64,000 nucleotides of DNA from Tipula vernalis (lineage: Eukaryota > Arthropoda > Insecta > Diptera > Tipulidae). The stretch covers positions 116,984,838-117,048,837 of the forward strand of contig OY282558.1 of the NCBI GenBank assembly GCA_958295665.1, in the 5' to 3' direction. A program made the position numbers and the translations under genes. Positions within the stretch are counted from its first letter, which is position 1. Each line of letters opens with the position of its first letter. Below, piece after piece: positions 12,001 through 25,778 of this stretch. The notes under the pieces were generated by a model. That model was not told where the DNA came from, did no database searches, and saw only the letters and a program-made list of their open reading frames with translations.

Positions 12001-12462
12001 TGTGACAATTTTCATTTTGATTGCTCGATTATTTCTAAACATTTCTTAGAAAATTCAATTTTATTGAAAATCAACTGTGCTATAGCCCACAAGTTTTTGG
12101 GCGGCAGAAATCTAAAATGGTCCGATTACGATGGTTGATACCTCTATCAATAGGTTTCGAGGCCTGTAATTGCTGTGACAATTTTCATTTTGATTGCTCG
12201 ATTATTTCTAAACATTTCTTAGAAAATTCAATTTTATTGAAAATCAACTGTGCTATAGCCCACAAGTTTTTGGGCGGCAGAAATCTAAAATGGTCCGATT
12301 ACGATGGTTGATACCTCTATCAATAGGTTTCGAGGCCTGTAATTGCTGTGACAATTTTCATTTTGATTGCTCGATTATTTCTAAACATTTCTTAGAAAAT
12401 TCAATTTTATTGAAAATCAACTGTGCTATAGCCCACAAGTTTTTGGGCGGCAGAAATCTAAA
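9002..12462 (+). repeat. Block C, copy 1 (20 units, 3,461 bp)
   Basis: The block opens with a diagnostic series: ATGGTTCGATTGCG with CTATACCCC (9002), ATGGTCCTATT with GAGACC (9175), CATTTTCATTG (9348), GCCTACAAG with a three-base insertion (9521), CTCGGTTAT (9697), ATAGTCGG with CTAAGAATAG (9869), and CATTTAGATT with GGCAGCCATC (10042). GTGAGAATTTT units (10561, 11598) and an AGAATAATC unit (10734) follow. The opening series recurs at 12463, 14536 and 18341. Confidence 0.85.
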
Positions 12463-14535
12463 ATGGTTCGATTGCGATGGTTGATACCTCTATCAATAGG
12501 TTTCGAGGCCTGTAATTGCTGTGACAATTTTCATTTTGATTGCTCGATTATTTCTAAACATTTCTTCGAAAATTCAATTTTATTGAAAATCAACTGTGCT
12601 ATACCCCACAAGTTTTTGGGCGGCAGAAATCTAAAATGGTCCTATTACGATGGTTGATACCTCTATCAATAGGTTTCGAGACCTGTAATTGCTGTGACAA
12701 TTTTCATTTTGATTGCTCGATTATTTCTAAACATTTCTTAGAAAATTCAATTTTATTGAAAATCAACTGTGCTATAGCCCACAAGTTTTTGGGCGGCAGA
12801 AATCTAAAATGGTCCGATTACGATGGTTGATACCTCTATCAATAGGTTTCGAGGCCTGTAATTGCTGTGACAATTTTCATTTTCATTGCTCGATTATTTC
12901 TAAACATTTCTTAGAAAATTCAATTTTATTGAAAATCAACTGTGCTATAGCCCACAAGTTTTTGGGCGGCAGAAATCTAAAATGGTCCGATTACGATGGT
13001 TGATACCTCTATCAATAGGTTTCGGGACCTGTAATTGCTGTGACAATTTTCATTTTGATTGTTCGATTATTTCTAAACATTTCTTAGAAAATTCAATTTT
13101 ATTGAAAATCAACTGTGCTATAGCCTACAAATTTTTGGGCGGCAGAAATCTAAAATGGTCCGATTACGATGGTTGATACCTCTATCAATAGGTTTCGAGG
13201 CCTGTAATTGCTGTGACAATTTTCATTTTGATTGCTCGGTTATTTCTAAACATTTCTTAGAAAATTCAATTTTATTGAAAATCAACTGTGCTATAGCCCA
13301 CAATTTTTGGGCGGCAGAAATCTAAAATAGTCGGATTACGATGGTTGATACCTCTATGAATAGTTTCGAGGCCTGTAATTGCTGTGACAATTTTTATTTT
13401 GATTGCTCGATTATTTCTAAACATTTCTTAGAAAATTCAATTTTATTGAAAATCAACTGTGCTATAGCCCACAAGTTTTTGGGCGGCAGAAATCTAAAAT
13501 GGTCCGATTACGATGGTTGATACCTCTATCAATAGGTTTCGGAACCTGTAATTGCTGTGACAATTTTCATTTAGATTGCTCGGTTATTTCTAAACATTTC
13601 TTAGAAAATTCAATATTATTGAAAATCAACTGTGCTATAGCCCACAAGTTTTTGGGCGGCAGCCATCTAAAATGGTCCGATTACGATGGTTGATACCTCT
13701 ATCAATAGGTTTCGGGGCCTGTAATTGCTGTGACAATTTTCATTTTGATTGCTCGATTATTTCTAAACATTTCTTAGAAAATTCAATTTTATTGAAAATC
13801 AACTGTGCTATAGCCCACAAGTTTTTGGGCGGCAGAAATCTAAAATGGTCCGATTATGATGGTTGATACCTCTATCAATAGGTTTCGGGGCCTGTAATTG
13901 CTGTGACAATTTTCATTTTGATTGCTCGATTATTCTAAACATTTCTTAGAAAATTCAATTTGATTGAAAATCAACTGTGCTATAGCCCACAAGTTTTTGG
14001 GCGGCAGAAATCTAAAATGGTCCGATTACGATGGTTGATACCTCTATCAATAGGTTTCGAGGCCTGTAATTGCTGTGACAATTTTCATTTTGATTGCTCG
14101 ATTATTTCTAAACATTTCTTAGAAAATTCAATTTTATTGAAAATCAACTGTGCTATAGCCCACAAGTTTTTGGGCGGCAGAAATCTAAAATGGTCCGATT
14201 ACGATGGTTGATACCTCTATCAATAGGTTTCGAGGCCTGTAATTGCTGTGACAATTTTCATTTTGATTGCTCGATTATTTCTAAACATTTCTTAGAAAAT
14301 TCAATTTTATTGAAAATCAACTGTGCTATAGCCCACAAGTTTTTGGGCGGCAGAAATCTAAAATGGTCCGATTACGATGGTTGATACCTCTATCAATAGG
14401 TTTCGAGGCCTGTAATTGCTGTGACAATTTTCATTTTGATTGCTCGATTATTTCTAAACATTTCTTAGAAAATTCAATTTTATTGAAAATCAACTGTGCT
14501 ATAGCCCACAAGTTTTTGGGCGGCAGAAATCTAAA
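12463..14535 (+). repeat. Block C, copy 2 (12 units, 2,073 bp)
   Basis: Repeats the diagnostic opening series of copy 1 at 12463, 12636, 12809, 12982, 13155, 13327 and 13499. It ends after the unit at 14363, without the GTGAGAATTTT and AGAATAATC units of copy 1. Private single-base losses occur in the units at 13327 (AATAGTTTCG) and 13845 (GATTATTCTAA). Confidence 0.85.
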
Positions 14536-17500
14536 ATGGTTCGATTGCGATGGTTGATTACCTCTATCAATAGGTTTCGAGGCCTGTAATTGCTGTGACA
14601 ATTTTCATTTTGATTGCTCGATTATTTCTAAACATTTCTTCGAAAATTCAATTTTATTGAAAATCAACTGTGCTATACCCCACAAGTTTTTGGGCGGCAG
14701 AAATCTAAAATGGTCCTATTACGATGGTTGATACCTCTATCAATAGGTTTCGAGACCTGTAATTGCTGTGACAATTTTCATTTTGATTGCTCGATTATTT
14801 CTAAACATTTCTTAGAAAATTCAATTTTATTGAAAATCAACTGTGCTATAGCCCACAAGTTTTTGGGCGGCAGAAATCTAAAATGGTCCGATTACGATGG
14901 TTGATACCTCTATCAATAGGTTTCGAGGCCTGTAATTGCTATGACAATTTTCATTTTCATTGCTCGATTATTTCTAAACATTTCTTAGAAAATTCAATTT
15001 TATTGAAAATCAACTGTGCTATAGCCCACAAGTTTTTGGGCGGCAGAAATCTAAAATGGTCCGATTACGATGGTTGATACCTCTATCAATAGGTTTCGGG
15101 ACCTGTAATTGCTGTGACAATTTTCATTTTGATTGTTCGATTATTTCTAAACATTTCTTAGAAAATTCAATTTTATTGAAAATCAACTGTGCTATAGCCC
15201 ACAAGTTTTTGGGCGGCAGAAATCTAAAATGGTCCGATTACGATGGTTGATACCTCTATCAATAGGTTTCGAGGCCTGTAATTGCTGTGACAATTTTCAT
15301 TTTGATTGCTCGGTTATTTCTAAACATTTCTTAGAAAATTCAATTTTATTGAAAATCAACTGTGCTATAGCCCACAATTTTTGGGCGGCAGAAATCTAAA
15401 ATAGTCGGATTACGATGGTTGATACCTCTATGAATAGGTTTCGAGGCCTGTAATTGCTGTGACAATTTTTATTTTGATTGCTCGATTATTTCTAAACATT
15501 TCTTAGAAAATTCATTTTTATTGAAAATCAACTGTGCTATAGCCCACAAGTTTTTGGGCGGCAGAAATCTAAAATGGTCCGATTACGATGGTTGATACCT
15601 CTATCAATAGGTTTCGGAACCTGTAATTGCTGTGACAATTTTCATTTAGATTGCTCGGTTATTTCTAAACATTTCTTAGAAAATTCAATATTATTGAAAA
15701 TCAACTGTGCTATAGCCCACAAGTTTTTGGGCGGCAGCCATCTAAAATGGTCCGATTACGATGGTTGATACCTCTATCAATAGGTTTCGGGGCCTGTAAT
15801 TGCTGTGACAATTTTCATTTTGATTGCTCGATTATTTCTAAACATTTCTTAGAAAATTCAATTTTATTGAAAATCAACTGTGCTATAGCCCACAAGTTTT
15901 TGGGCGGCAGAAATCTAAAATGGTCCGATTATGATGGTTGATACCTCTATCAATAGGTTTCGGGGCCTGTAATTGCTGTGACAATTTTCATTTTGATTGC
16001 TCGATTATTTCTAAACATTTCTTAGAAAATTCAATTTGATTGAAAATCAACTGTGCTATAGCCCACAAGTTTTTGGGCGGCAGAAATCTAAAATGGTCCG
16101 ATTACGATGGTTGATACCTCTATCAATAGGTTTCGAGGCCTGTAATTGCTGTGAGAATTTTCATTTTGATTGCTCGATTATTTCTAAACATTTCTTAGAA
16201 AATTCAATTTTATTGAAAATCAACTGTGCTATAGCCCACAAGTTTTTGGGCGGCAGAAATCTAAAATGGTCCGATTACGATGGTTGATACCTCTATCAAT
16301 AGGTTTCGGGGCCTGTAATTGCTGTGACAATTTTCATTTTGATTGCTCGATTATTTCTAAACATTTCTTAGAATAATCAATTTTATTGAAAATCAACTGT
16401 GCTATAGCCTACAAGTTTTTGGGCGGCAGAAATCTAAAATGGTCCGATTACGATGGTGATACCTCTATCAATAGGTTTCGAGGCCTGTAATTGCTGTGAC
16501 AATTTTTATTTTGATTGCTCGATTATTTCTAAACATTTCTTAGAAAATTCAATTTTATTGAAAATCAACTGTGCTATAGCCCACAGGTTTTTGGGCGGCA
16601 AAAATCTAAAATGGTCCGATTATGATGGTTGATACCTCTATCAATAGGTTTCGAGGCCTGTAATTGCTGTGACAATTTTCATTTTGATTGCTCGATTATT
16701 TCTAAACATTTCTTAGAAAATTCAATATTATTGAAAATCAACTGTTGTATAGCCCACAAGTTTTTGGGCGGCAGAAATCTAAAATGGTCCGATTATGATG
16801 GTTGATACCTCTATCAATAGGTTTCGGGGCCTGTAATTGCTGTGACAATTTTCATTTTGATTGCTCGATTATTTCTAAACATTTCTTAGAAAATTCAATT
16901 TTATTGAAAATCAACTGTGCTATAGCCCACAAGTTTTTGGGCGGCAGAAATCTAAAATGGTCCGATTACGATGGTTGATACCTCTATCAATAGGTTTCGA
17001 GGCCTGTAATTGCTGTGACAATTTTCATTTTGATTGCTCGATTATTTCTAAACATTTCTTAGAAAATTCAATTTTATTGAAAATCAACTGTGTTATAGCC
17101 CACAAGTTTTTGGGCGGCAGAAATCTAAAATGGTCCGATTACGATGGTTGATACCTCTATCAATAGGTTTCGAGGCCTGTAATTGCTGTGAGAATTTTCA
17201 TTTTGATTGCTCGATTATTTCTAAACATTTCTTAGAAAATTCAATTTTATTGAAAATCAACTGTGCTATAGCCCACAAGTTTTTGGGCGGCAGAAATCTA
17301 AAATGGTCCGATTACGATGGTTGATACCTCTATCAATAGGTTTCGGGGCCTGTAATTGCTGTGACAATTTTCATTTTGATTGCTCGATTATTTCTAAACA
17401 TTTATTAGAATAATCAATTTTATTGAAAATCAACTGTGCTATAGCCTACAAGTTTTTGGGCGGCAGAAATCTAAAATGGTCCGATTACGATGGTTGATAC

Positions 17501-18340
17501 CTCTATCAATAGGTTTCGAGGCCTGTAATTGCTGTGACAATTTTCATTTTGATTGCTCGATTATTTCTAAACATTTCTTAGAAAATTCAATTTTATTGAA
17601 AATCAACTGTGTTATAGCCCACAAGTTTTTGGGCGGCAGAAATCTAAAATGGTCCGATTACGATGGTTGATACCTCTATCAATAGGTTTCGAGGCCTGTA
17701 ATTGCTGTGAGAATTTTCATTTTGATTGCTCGATTATTTCTAAACATTTCTTAGAAAATTCAATTTTATTGAAAATCAACTGTGCTATAGCCCACAAGTT
17801 TTTGGGCGGCAGAAATCTAAAATGGTCCGATTACGATGGTTGATACCTCTATCAATAGGTTTCGGGGCCTGTAATTGCTGTGACAATTTTCATTTTGATT
17901 GCTCGATTATTTCTAAACATTTCTTAGAAAATTCAATTTTATTGAAAATCAACTGTGCTATAGCCCACAAGTTTTTGGGCGGCAGAAATCTAAAATGGTC
18001 CGATTACGATGGTTGATACCTCTATCAATAGGTTTCGAGGCCTGTAATTGCTCTGACAATTTTCATTTTGATTGCTCGATTATTTCTAAACATTTCTTAG
18101 AAAATTCAATTTTATTGAAAATCAACTGTGTTATAGCCCACAAGTTTTTGGGCGGCAGAAATCTAAAATGGTCCGATTACGATGGTTGATACCTCTATCA
18201 ATAGGTTTCGAGGCCTGTAATTGCTGTGACAATTTTTATTTTGATTGCTCGATTATTTCTAAACATTTCTTAGAAAATTCAATTTTATTGAAAATCAACT
18301 GTGCTATAGCCCACAAGTTTTTGGGCGGCAGAAATCTAAA
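14536..18340 (+). repeat. Block C, copy 3 (22 units, 3,805 bp)
   Basis: Starts with ATGGTTCGATTGCG carrying one extra T (TTGATTACC), then follows copy 1: 14710, 14883, 15056, 15229, 15401 (ATAGTCGG) and 15574 (GGCAGCCATC). It continues with the GTGAGAATTTT and AGAATAATC units (16093, 16266), and the pair GTGTTATAG then GTGAGAATTTT appears twice (16957-17302 and 17476-17821), an internal 519-bp step duplication. Confidence 0.8.
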
Positions 18341-20414
18341 ATGGTTCGATTGCGATGGTTGATACCTCTATCAATAGGTTTCGAGGCCTGTAATTGCTGT
18401 GACAATTTTCATTTTGATTGCTCGATTATTTCTAAACCTTTCTTCGAAAATTCAATTTTATTGAAAATCAACTGTGCTATACCCCACAAGTTTTTGGGCG
18501 GCAGAAATCTAAAATGGTCCGATTACGATGGTTGATACCTCTATCAATAGGTTTCGAGGCCTGTAATTGCTGTGACAATTTTCATTTTCATTGCTCGATT
18601 ATTTCTAAACATTTCTTAGAAAATTCAATTTTATTGAAAATCAACTGTGCTATAGCCCACAAGTTTTTGGGCGGCAGAAATCTAAAATGGTCCGATTACG
18701 ATGGTTGATACCTCTATCAATAGGTTTCGGGACCTGTAATTGCTGTGACAATTTTCATTTTGATTGTTCGATTATTTCTAAACATTTCTTAGAAAATTCA
18801 ATTTTATTGAAAATCAACTGTGCTATAGCCTACAAGTTTTTGGGCGGCAGAAATCTAAAATGGTCCGATTACGATGGTTGGTACCTCTATCAATAGGTTT
18901 CGAGGCCTGTAATTGCTGTGACAATTTTCATTTTGATTGCTCGGTTATTTCTAAACATTTCTTAGAAAATTCAATTTTATTGAAAATCAACTGTGCTATA
19001 GCCCACAATTTTTGGGCGGCAGAAATCTAAAATAGTCGGATTACGATGGTTGATACCTCTATGAATAGGTTTCGAGGCCTGTAATTGCTGTGACAATTTT
19101 TATTTTGATTGCTCGATTATTTCTAAACATTTCTTAGAAAATTCAATTTTATTGAAAATCAACTGTGCTATAGCCCACAAGTTTTTGGGCGGCAGAAATC
19201 TAAAATGGTCCGATTACGATGTTTGATACCTCTATCAATAGGTTTCGGAACCTGTAATTGCTGTGACAATTTTCATTTAGATTGCTCGGTTATTTCTAAA
19301 CATTTCTTAGAAAATTCAATTTTATTGAAAATCAACTGTGCTATAGCCCACAAGTTTTTGGGCGGCAGAAATCTAAAATGGTCCGATTATGATGGTTGAT
19401 ACCTCTACCAATAGGTTTCGGGGCCTGTAATTGCTGTGACAATTTTCATTTTGATTGCTCGATTATTTCTAAACATTTCTTAGAAAATTCAATTTGATTG
19501 AAAATCAATTGTGCTATAGCCCACAAGTTTTTGGGCGGCAGAAATCTAAAATGGTCCGATTACGATGGTTGATACCTCTATCAATAGGTTTCGAGGCCTG
19601 TAATTGCTGTGAGAATTTTCATTTTGATTGCTCGATTATTTCTAAACATTTCTTAGAAAATTCAATTTTATTGAAAATCAACTGTGCTATAGCCCACAAG
19701 TTTTTGGGCGGCAGAAATCTAAAATGGTCCGATTACGATGGTTGATACCTCTATCAATAGGTTTCGGGGCCTGTAATTGCTGTGACAATTTTCATTTTGA
19801 TTGCTCGATTATTTCTAAACATTTCTTAGAATAATCAATTTTATTGAAAAATAACTGTGCTATAGCCTACAAGTTTTTGGGCGGCAGAAATCTAAAATGG
19901 TCCGATTACGATGGTGATACCTCTATCAATAGGTTTCGAGGCCTGTAATTGCTGTGACAATTTTCATTTTGATTGCTCGATTATTTCTAAACATTTCTTA
20001 GAAAATTCAATTTTATTGAAAATCAACTGTGCTATAGCCCACAAGTTTTTGGGCGGCAAAAATCTAAAATGGTCCGATTATGATGGTTGATACCTCTATC
20101 AATAGGTTTCGAGGCCTGTAATTGCTGTGACAATTTTCATTTTGATTGCTCGATTATTTCTAAACATTTCTTAGAAAATTCAATATTATTGAAAATCAAC
20201 TTTTGTATAGCCCACAAGTTTTTGGGCGGCAGAAATCTAAAATGGTCCGATTACGATGGTTGATACCTCTATCAATAGGTTTCGGGGCCTGTAATTGCTG
20301 TGACAATTTTCATTTTGATTGCTCGATTATTTCTAAACATTTCTTAGAAAATTCAATTTTATTGAAAATCAACTGTGCTATAGCCCACAAGTTTTTGGGC
20401 GGCAGAAATCTAAA
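18341..20414 (+). repeat. Block C, copy 4 (shortened opening series)
   Basis: The opening ATGGTTCGATTGCG/CTATACCCC unit (18341) is followed directly by the CATTTTCATTG unit (18514), so the ATGGTCCTATT/GAGACC unit of the other copies is missing. The 19205 unit begins as the CATTTAGATT type but ends as the following type (GGCAGAAATC, then GATTATGATGG), which looks like an in-register fusion of two units. GTGAGAATTTT and AGAATAATC units follow at 19551 and 19724. Confidence 0.8.
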
Positions 20415-22144
20415 ATGGTCCGATTACGATGGTTGATACCTCTATCAATAGGTTTCGAGGCCTGTAATTGCTGTGATAATTTTCATTTTGATTGCTCGAT
20501 TATTTCTAAACATTTCTTAGAAAATTCAATTTTATTGAAAATCAACTGTGTTATAGCCCACAAGTTTTTGGGCGGCAGAAATCTAAAATGGTCCGATTAC
20601 GATGGTTGATACCTCTATCAATAGGTTTCGAGGCCTGTAATTGCTGTGAGAATTTTCATTTTGATTGCTCGATTATTTCTAAACATTTCTTAGAAAATTC
20701 AATTTTATTGAAAATCAACTGTGCTATAGCCCACAAGTTTTTGGGCGGCAGAAATCTAAAATGGTCCGATTACGATGGTTGATACCTCTATCAATAGGTT
20801 TCGGGGCCTGTAATTGCTGTGACAATTTTCATTTTGATTGCTCGATTATTTCTAAACATTTCTTAGAATAATCAATTTTATTGAAAATCAACTGTGCTAT
20901 AGCCCACAAGTTTTTGGGCGGCAGAAATCTAAAATAGTCCGATTACGATGGTTAATACCTCTATCAATAGGTTTCGAGGCCTGTAGTTGCTGTGACAATT
21001 TTCATTTTGATTGCTCGATTATTTCTAAACATTTCTTAGAAAATTCAATTTTATTGAAAATCAACTGTTGTATAGCCCACAAGTTTTTGGGCGGCAAAAA
21101 TCTAAAATGGTCCGATTATGATGGTTGATACCTCTATCAATAGGTTTCGAGGCCTGTAATTGCTGTGACAATTTTCATTTTGATTGCTCGATTATTTCTA
21201 AACATTTCTTAGAAAATTCAATATTATTGAAAATCAACTGTGCTATAGCCCAAAAGTTTTTGGGCGGCAAAAATCTAAAATGGTCCGATTACGATGGTTG
21301 ATACCTCTATCAATAGGTTTCGGGGCCTGTAATTGCTGTGACAATTTTCATTTTGATTGCTCGATTATTTCTAAACATTTCTTAGAAAATTCAATTTTAT
21401 TGAAAATATACTGTGCTATAGCCCACAAGTTTTTGGGCGGCAGAAATCTAAAATGGTCCGATTATGATGGTTGATACCTCTATCAATAGGTTTCGGGGCC
21501 TGTAATTGCTGTGACAATTTTCATTTTGATTGCTCGATTATTTCTAAACATTTCTCAGAAAATTCAATTTTATTGAAAATCAACTGTGCTATAGCCTACA
21601 AGTTTTTGGGCGGCAGAAATCTAAAATGGTCCGATTACGATGGTTGATACCTCTAGCAATAGGTTTCGAGGCCTGTAATTGCTGTGACAATTTTCATTTT
21701 GATTGCTCGATTATTTCTAAACATTTCTTAGAAAATTCAATTTTATTGAAAATCAACTGTGCTATAGCCCACAAGTTTTTGGGCGGCAAAAATCTAAAAT
21801 GGTCCGATTATGATGGTTGATACCTCTATCAATAGGTTTCGAGGCCTGTAATTGCTGTGACAATTTTCATTTTGATTGCTCGATTATTTCTAAACATTTC
21901 TTAGAAAATTCAATATTATTGAAAATCAACTGTTGTATAGCCCACAAGTTTTTGGGCGGCAGAAATCTAAAATGGTCCGATTACGATGGTTGATACCTCT
22001 ATCAATAGGTTTCGGGGCCTGTAATTGCTGTGACAATTTTCATTTTTAATGCTCGATTATTTCTAAACATTTCTTAGAAAATTCAATTTTATTGAAAATC
22101 AACTGTGCTATAGCCCACAAGTTTTTGGGCGGCAGAAATCTAAA
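20415..22144 (+). repeat. Block D, copy 1 (10 units, 1,730 bp)
   Basis: Series: GTGTTATAG (20415), GTGAGAATTTT (20588), AGAATAATC (20761), ATAGTCCG with GTTAATACC and GTAGTTGCTG (20934), GATTATGATGG end with CAATATTATT (21107), GAAAATATACTG (21280), CTCAGAAAA (21453), CTAGCAATAG (21626), GTTGTATAG (21799), CATTTTTAATGC (21972). The same series restarts exactly 1,730 bp later. Confidence 0.88.
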
Positions 22145-24219
22145 ATGGTCCGATTACGATGGTTGATACCTCTATCAATAGGTTTCGAGGCCTGTAATTG
22201 CTGTGACAATTTTCATTTTGATTGCTCGATTATTTCTAAACATTTCTTAGAAAATTCAATTTTATTGAAAATCAACTGTGTTATAGCCCACAAGTTTTTG
22301 GGCGGCAGAAATCTAAAATGGTCCGATTACGATGGTTGATACCTCTATCAATAGGTTTCGAGGCCTGTAATTGCTGTGAGAATTTTCATTTTGATTGCTC
22401 GATTATTTCTAAACATTTCTTAGAAAATTCAATTTTATTGAAAATCAACTGTGCTATAGCCCACAAGTTTTTGGGCGGCAGAAATCTAAAATGGTCCGAT
22501 TACGATGGTTGATACCTCTATCAATAGGTTTCGAGGCCTGTAATTGCTGTGACAATTTTCATTTTGATTGCTCGATTATTTCTAAACATTTCTTAGAATA
22601 ATCAATTTTATTGAAAATCAACTGTGCTATAGCCCACAAGTTTTTGGGCGGCAGAAATCTAAAATAGTCCGATTACGATGGTTAATACCTCTATCAATAG
22701 GTTTCGAGGCCTGTAGTTGCTGTGACAATTTTCATTTTGATTGCTCGATTATTTCTAAACATTTCTTAGAAAATTCAATTTTATTGAAAATCAACTGTTG
22801 TATAGCCCACAAGTTTTTGGGCGGCAAAAATCTAAAATGGTCCGATTATGATGGTTGATACCTCTATCAATAGGTTTCGAGGCCTGTAATTGCTGTGACA
22901 ATTTTCATTTTGATTGCTCGATTATTTCTAAATATTTCTTAGAAAATTCAATACTATTGAAAATCAACTGTGCTATAGCCCAAAAGTTTTTGGGCGGCAG
23001 AAATCTAAAATGGTCCGATTACGATGGTTGATACCTCTATCAATAGGTTTCGGGGCCTGTAATTGCTGTGACAATTTTCATTTTGATTGCTCGATTATTT
23101 CTAAACATTTCTTAGAAAATTCAATTTTATTGAAAATATACTGTGCTATAGCCCACAAGTTTTTGGGCGGCAGAAATCTAAAATGGTCCGATTATGATGG
23201 TTGATACCTCTATCAATAGGTTTCGGGGCCTGTAATTGCTGTGACAATTTTCATTTTGATTGCTCGATTATTTCTAAACATTTCTCAGAAAATTCAATTT
23301 TATTGAAAATCAACTGTGCTATAGCCCACAAGTTTTTGGGCGGCAGAAATCTAAAATGGTCCGATTACGATGGTTGATACCTCTATCAATAGGTTTCGAG
23401 GCCTGTAATTGCTGTGACAATTTTCATTTTGATTGCTCGATTATTTCTAAACATTTCTTAGAAAATTCAATTTTATTGAAAATATACTGTGCTATAGCCC
23501 ACAAGTTTTTGGGCGGCAGAAATCTAAAATGGTCCGATTATGATGGTTGATACCTCTATCAATAGGTTTCGGGACCTGTAATTGCTGTGACAATTTTCAT
23601 TTTGATTGCTCGATTATTTCTAAACATTTCTCAGAAAATTCAATTTTATTGAAAATCAACTGTGCTATAGCCTACAAGTTTTTGGGCGGCAGAAATCTAA
23701 AATGGTCCGATTACGATGGTTGATACCTCTATCAATAGGTTCGAGGCCTGTAATTGCTGTGACAATTTTCATTTTGATTGCTCGATTATTTCTAAACATT
23801 TCTTAGAAAATTCAATTTTATTGAAAATTAACTGTGCTATAGCCCACAAGTTTTTGGGCGGCAAAAATCTAAAATGGTCCGATTATGATGGTTGATACCT
23901 CTATCAATAGGTTTCGAGGCCTGTAATTGCTGTGACAATTTTCATTTTGATTGCTCGATTATTTCTAAACATTTCTTAGAAAATTCAATATTATTGAAAA
24001 TCAACTGTTGTATAGCCCACAAGTTTTTGGGCGGCAGAAATCTAAAATGGTCCGATTACGATGGTTGATACCTCTATCAATAGGTTTCGGGGCCTGTAAT
24101 TGCTGTGACAATTTTCATTTTTAATGCTCGATTATTTCTAAACATTTCTTAGAAAATTCAATTTTATTGAAAATCAACTGTGCTATAGCCCACAAGTTTT
24201 TGGGCGGCAGAAATCTAAA
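22145..24219 (+). repeat. Block D, copy 2 (12 units, 2,075 bp)
   Basis: Follows the ten-unit series of copy 1 but has two extra units at 23356-23701. The units at 23702, 23874 and 24047 then match 21626, 21799 and 21972. The 23702 unit lost one base (AATAGGTTCGAGG). Confidence 0.85.
23356..23701 (+). repeat. Two-unit internal duplication (346 bp)
   Basis: A GAAAATATACTG unit followed by a CTCAGAAAA unit repeats the pair just before it (23010-23355). It has no counterpart in block D copy 1, so a 2-unit duplication occurred after the 10-unit duplication. The allele at unit positions 43-48 changed from GGGGCC to GAGGCC and GGGACC. Confidence 0.8.
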
Positions 24220-24565
24220 ATGGTCCGATTACGATGGTTGATACCTCTATCAATAGGTTTCGAGGCCTGTAATTGCTGTGACAATTTTCATTTTGATTGC
24301 TCGATTATTTCTAAACATTTCTTAGAAAATTCAATTTTATTGAAAATCAACTGTTGTATAGCCCACAAGTTTTTGGGCGGCAAAAATCTAAAATGGTCCG
24401 ATTATGATGGTTGATACCTCTATTAATAGGTTTCGAGGCCTGTAATTGCTGTGACAATTTTCATTTTGATTGCTCGATTATTTCTAAACATTTCTTAGAA
24501 AATTCAATATTATTGAAAATCAACTGTGCTATAGCCCAAAAGTTTTTGGGCGGCAGAAATCTAAA

Positions 24566-25778
24566 ATGGTCCGATTACGATGGTTGATACCTCTATCAAT
24601 AGGTTTCGGGGCCTGTAATTGCTGTGACAATTTTCATTTTGATTGCTCGATTATTTCTAAACATTTCTTAGAAAATTCAATTTTATTGAAAATATACTGT
24701 GCTATAGCCCACAAGTTTTTGGGCGGCAGAAATCTAAAATGGTCCGATTATGATGGTTGATACCTCTATCAATAGGTTTCGGGGCCTGTAATTGCTGTGA
24801 CAATTTTCATTTTGATTGCTCGATTATTTCTAAACATTTCTCAGAAAATTCAATTTTATTGAAAATCAACTGTGCTATAGCCCACAAGTTTTTGGGCGGC
24901 AGAAATCTAAAATGGTCCGATTACGATGGTTGATACCTCTATCAATAGGTTTCGAGGCCTGTAATTGCTGTGACAATTTTCATTTTGATTGCTCGATTAT
25001 TTCTAAACATTTCTTAGAAAATTCAATTTTATTGAAAATCAACTGTGCTATAGCCCACAAGTTTATGGGCGGCAGAAATCTAAAATGGTCAGATTACGAT
25101 GGTTGATACCTCTATCAATAGGTTTCGAGGCCTGTAACTGCTGTGACAATTTTCATTTTGATTGCTCGATTATTTCTAAACATTTCTTAGAAAATTCAAT
25201 TTTATTGAAAATCAACTGTGCTATAGCCCACAAGTTTTTGGGCGGCAGAAATCTAAAATAGTCGGATTACGATGGTTGATACCTATATCAATAGGTTTCG
25301 AGGCCTGTAATTGCTGTGACAATTTTCATTTTGATTGCTCGATTATTTCTAAACATTTCTTAGAAAATTCAATTTTATTGAAAATCAACTGTGCTATAGC
25401 CCACAAGTTTTTGGGCGGCAGAAATCTAAAATGGTCCGATTACGATGGTTGATACCTCTATCAATAAGTTTCGGAACCTGTAATTGCTGTGACAATTTTC
25501 ATTTTGATTGCTCGATTATTTCTAAACATTTCTTAGAAAATTCAATATTATTGAAAATCAACTGTGCTTATAGCCCACAAGTTTTTGGGCGGCAGCAATC
25601 TAAAATGGTCCGATTACGATGGTTGATACCTCTATCAATAGGTTTCGGGGCCTGTAATTGCTGTGACAATTTTCATTTTGATTGCTCGATTATTTCTAAA
25701 CATTTCTTCGAAAATTCAATTTTATTGAAAATCAACTGTGCTTATAGCCCACAAGTTTTTGGGCGGCAGAAATCTAAA
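24566..25778 (+). repeat. Module E, copy 1 (7 units, 1,213 bp)
   Basis: Series: GAAAATATACTG, CTCAGAAAA, GAGGCC unit, GTAACTGCTG, ATAGTCGG, AATAAGTTTCGGAACC with CAATATTATT and GTGCTTATAG, then GGGGCC with CTTCGAAA and GTGCTTATAG. The last two units each have one extra base and are 174 bp (25431-25604 and 25605-25778). The module restarts directly at 25779. Confidence 0.88.
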
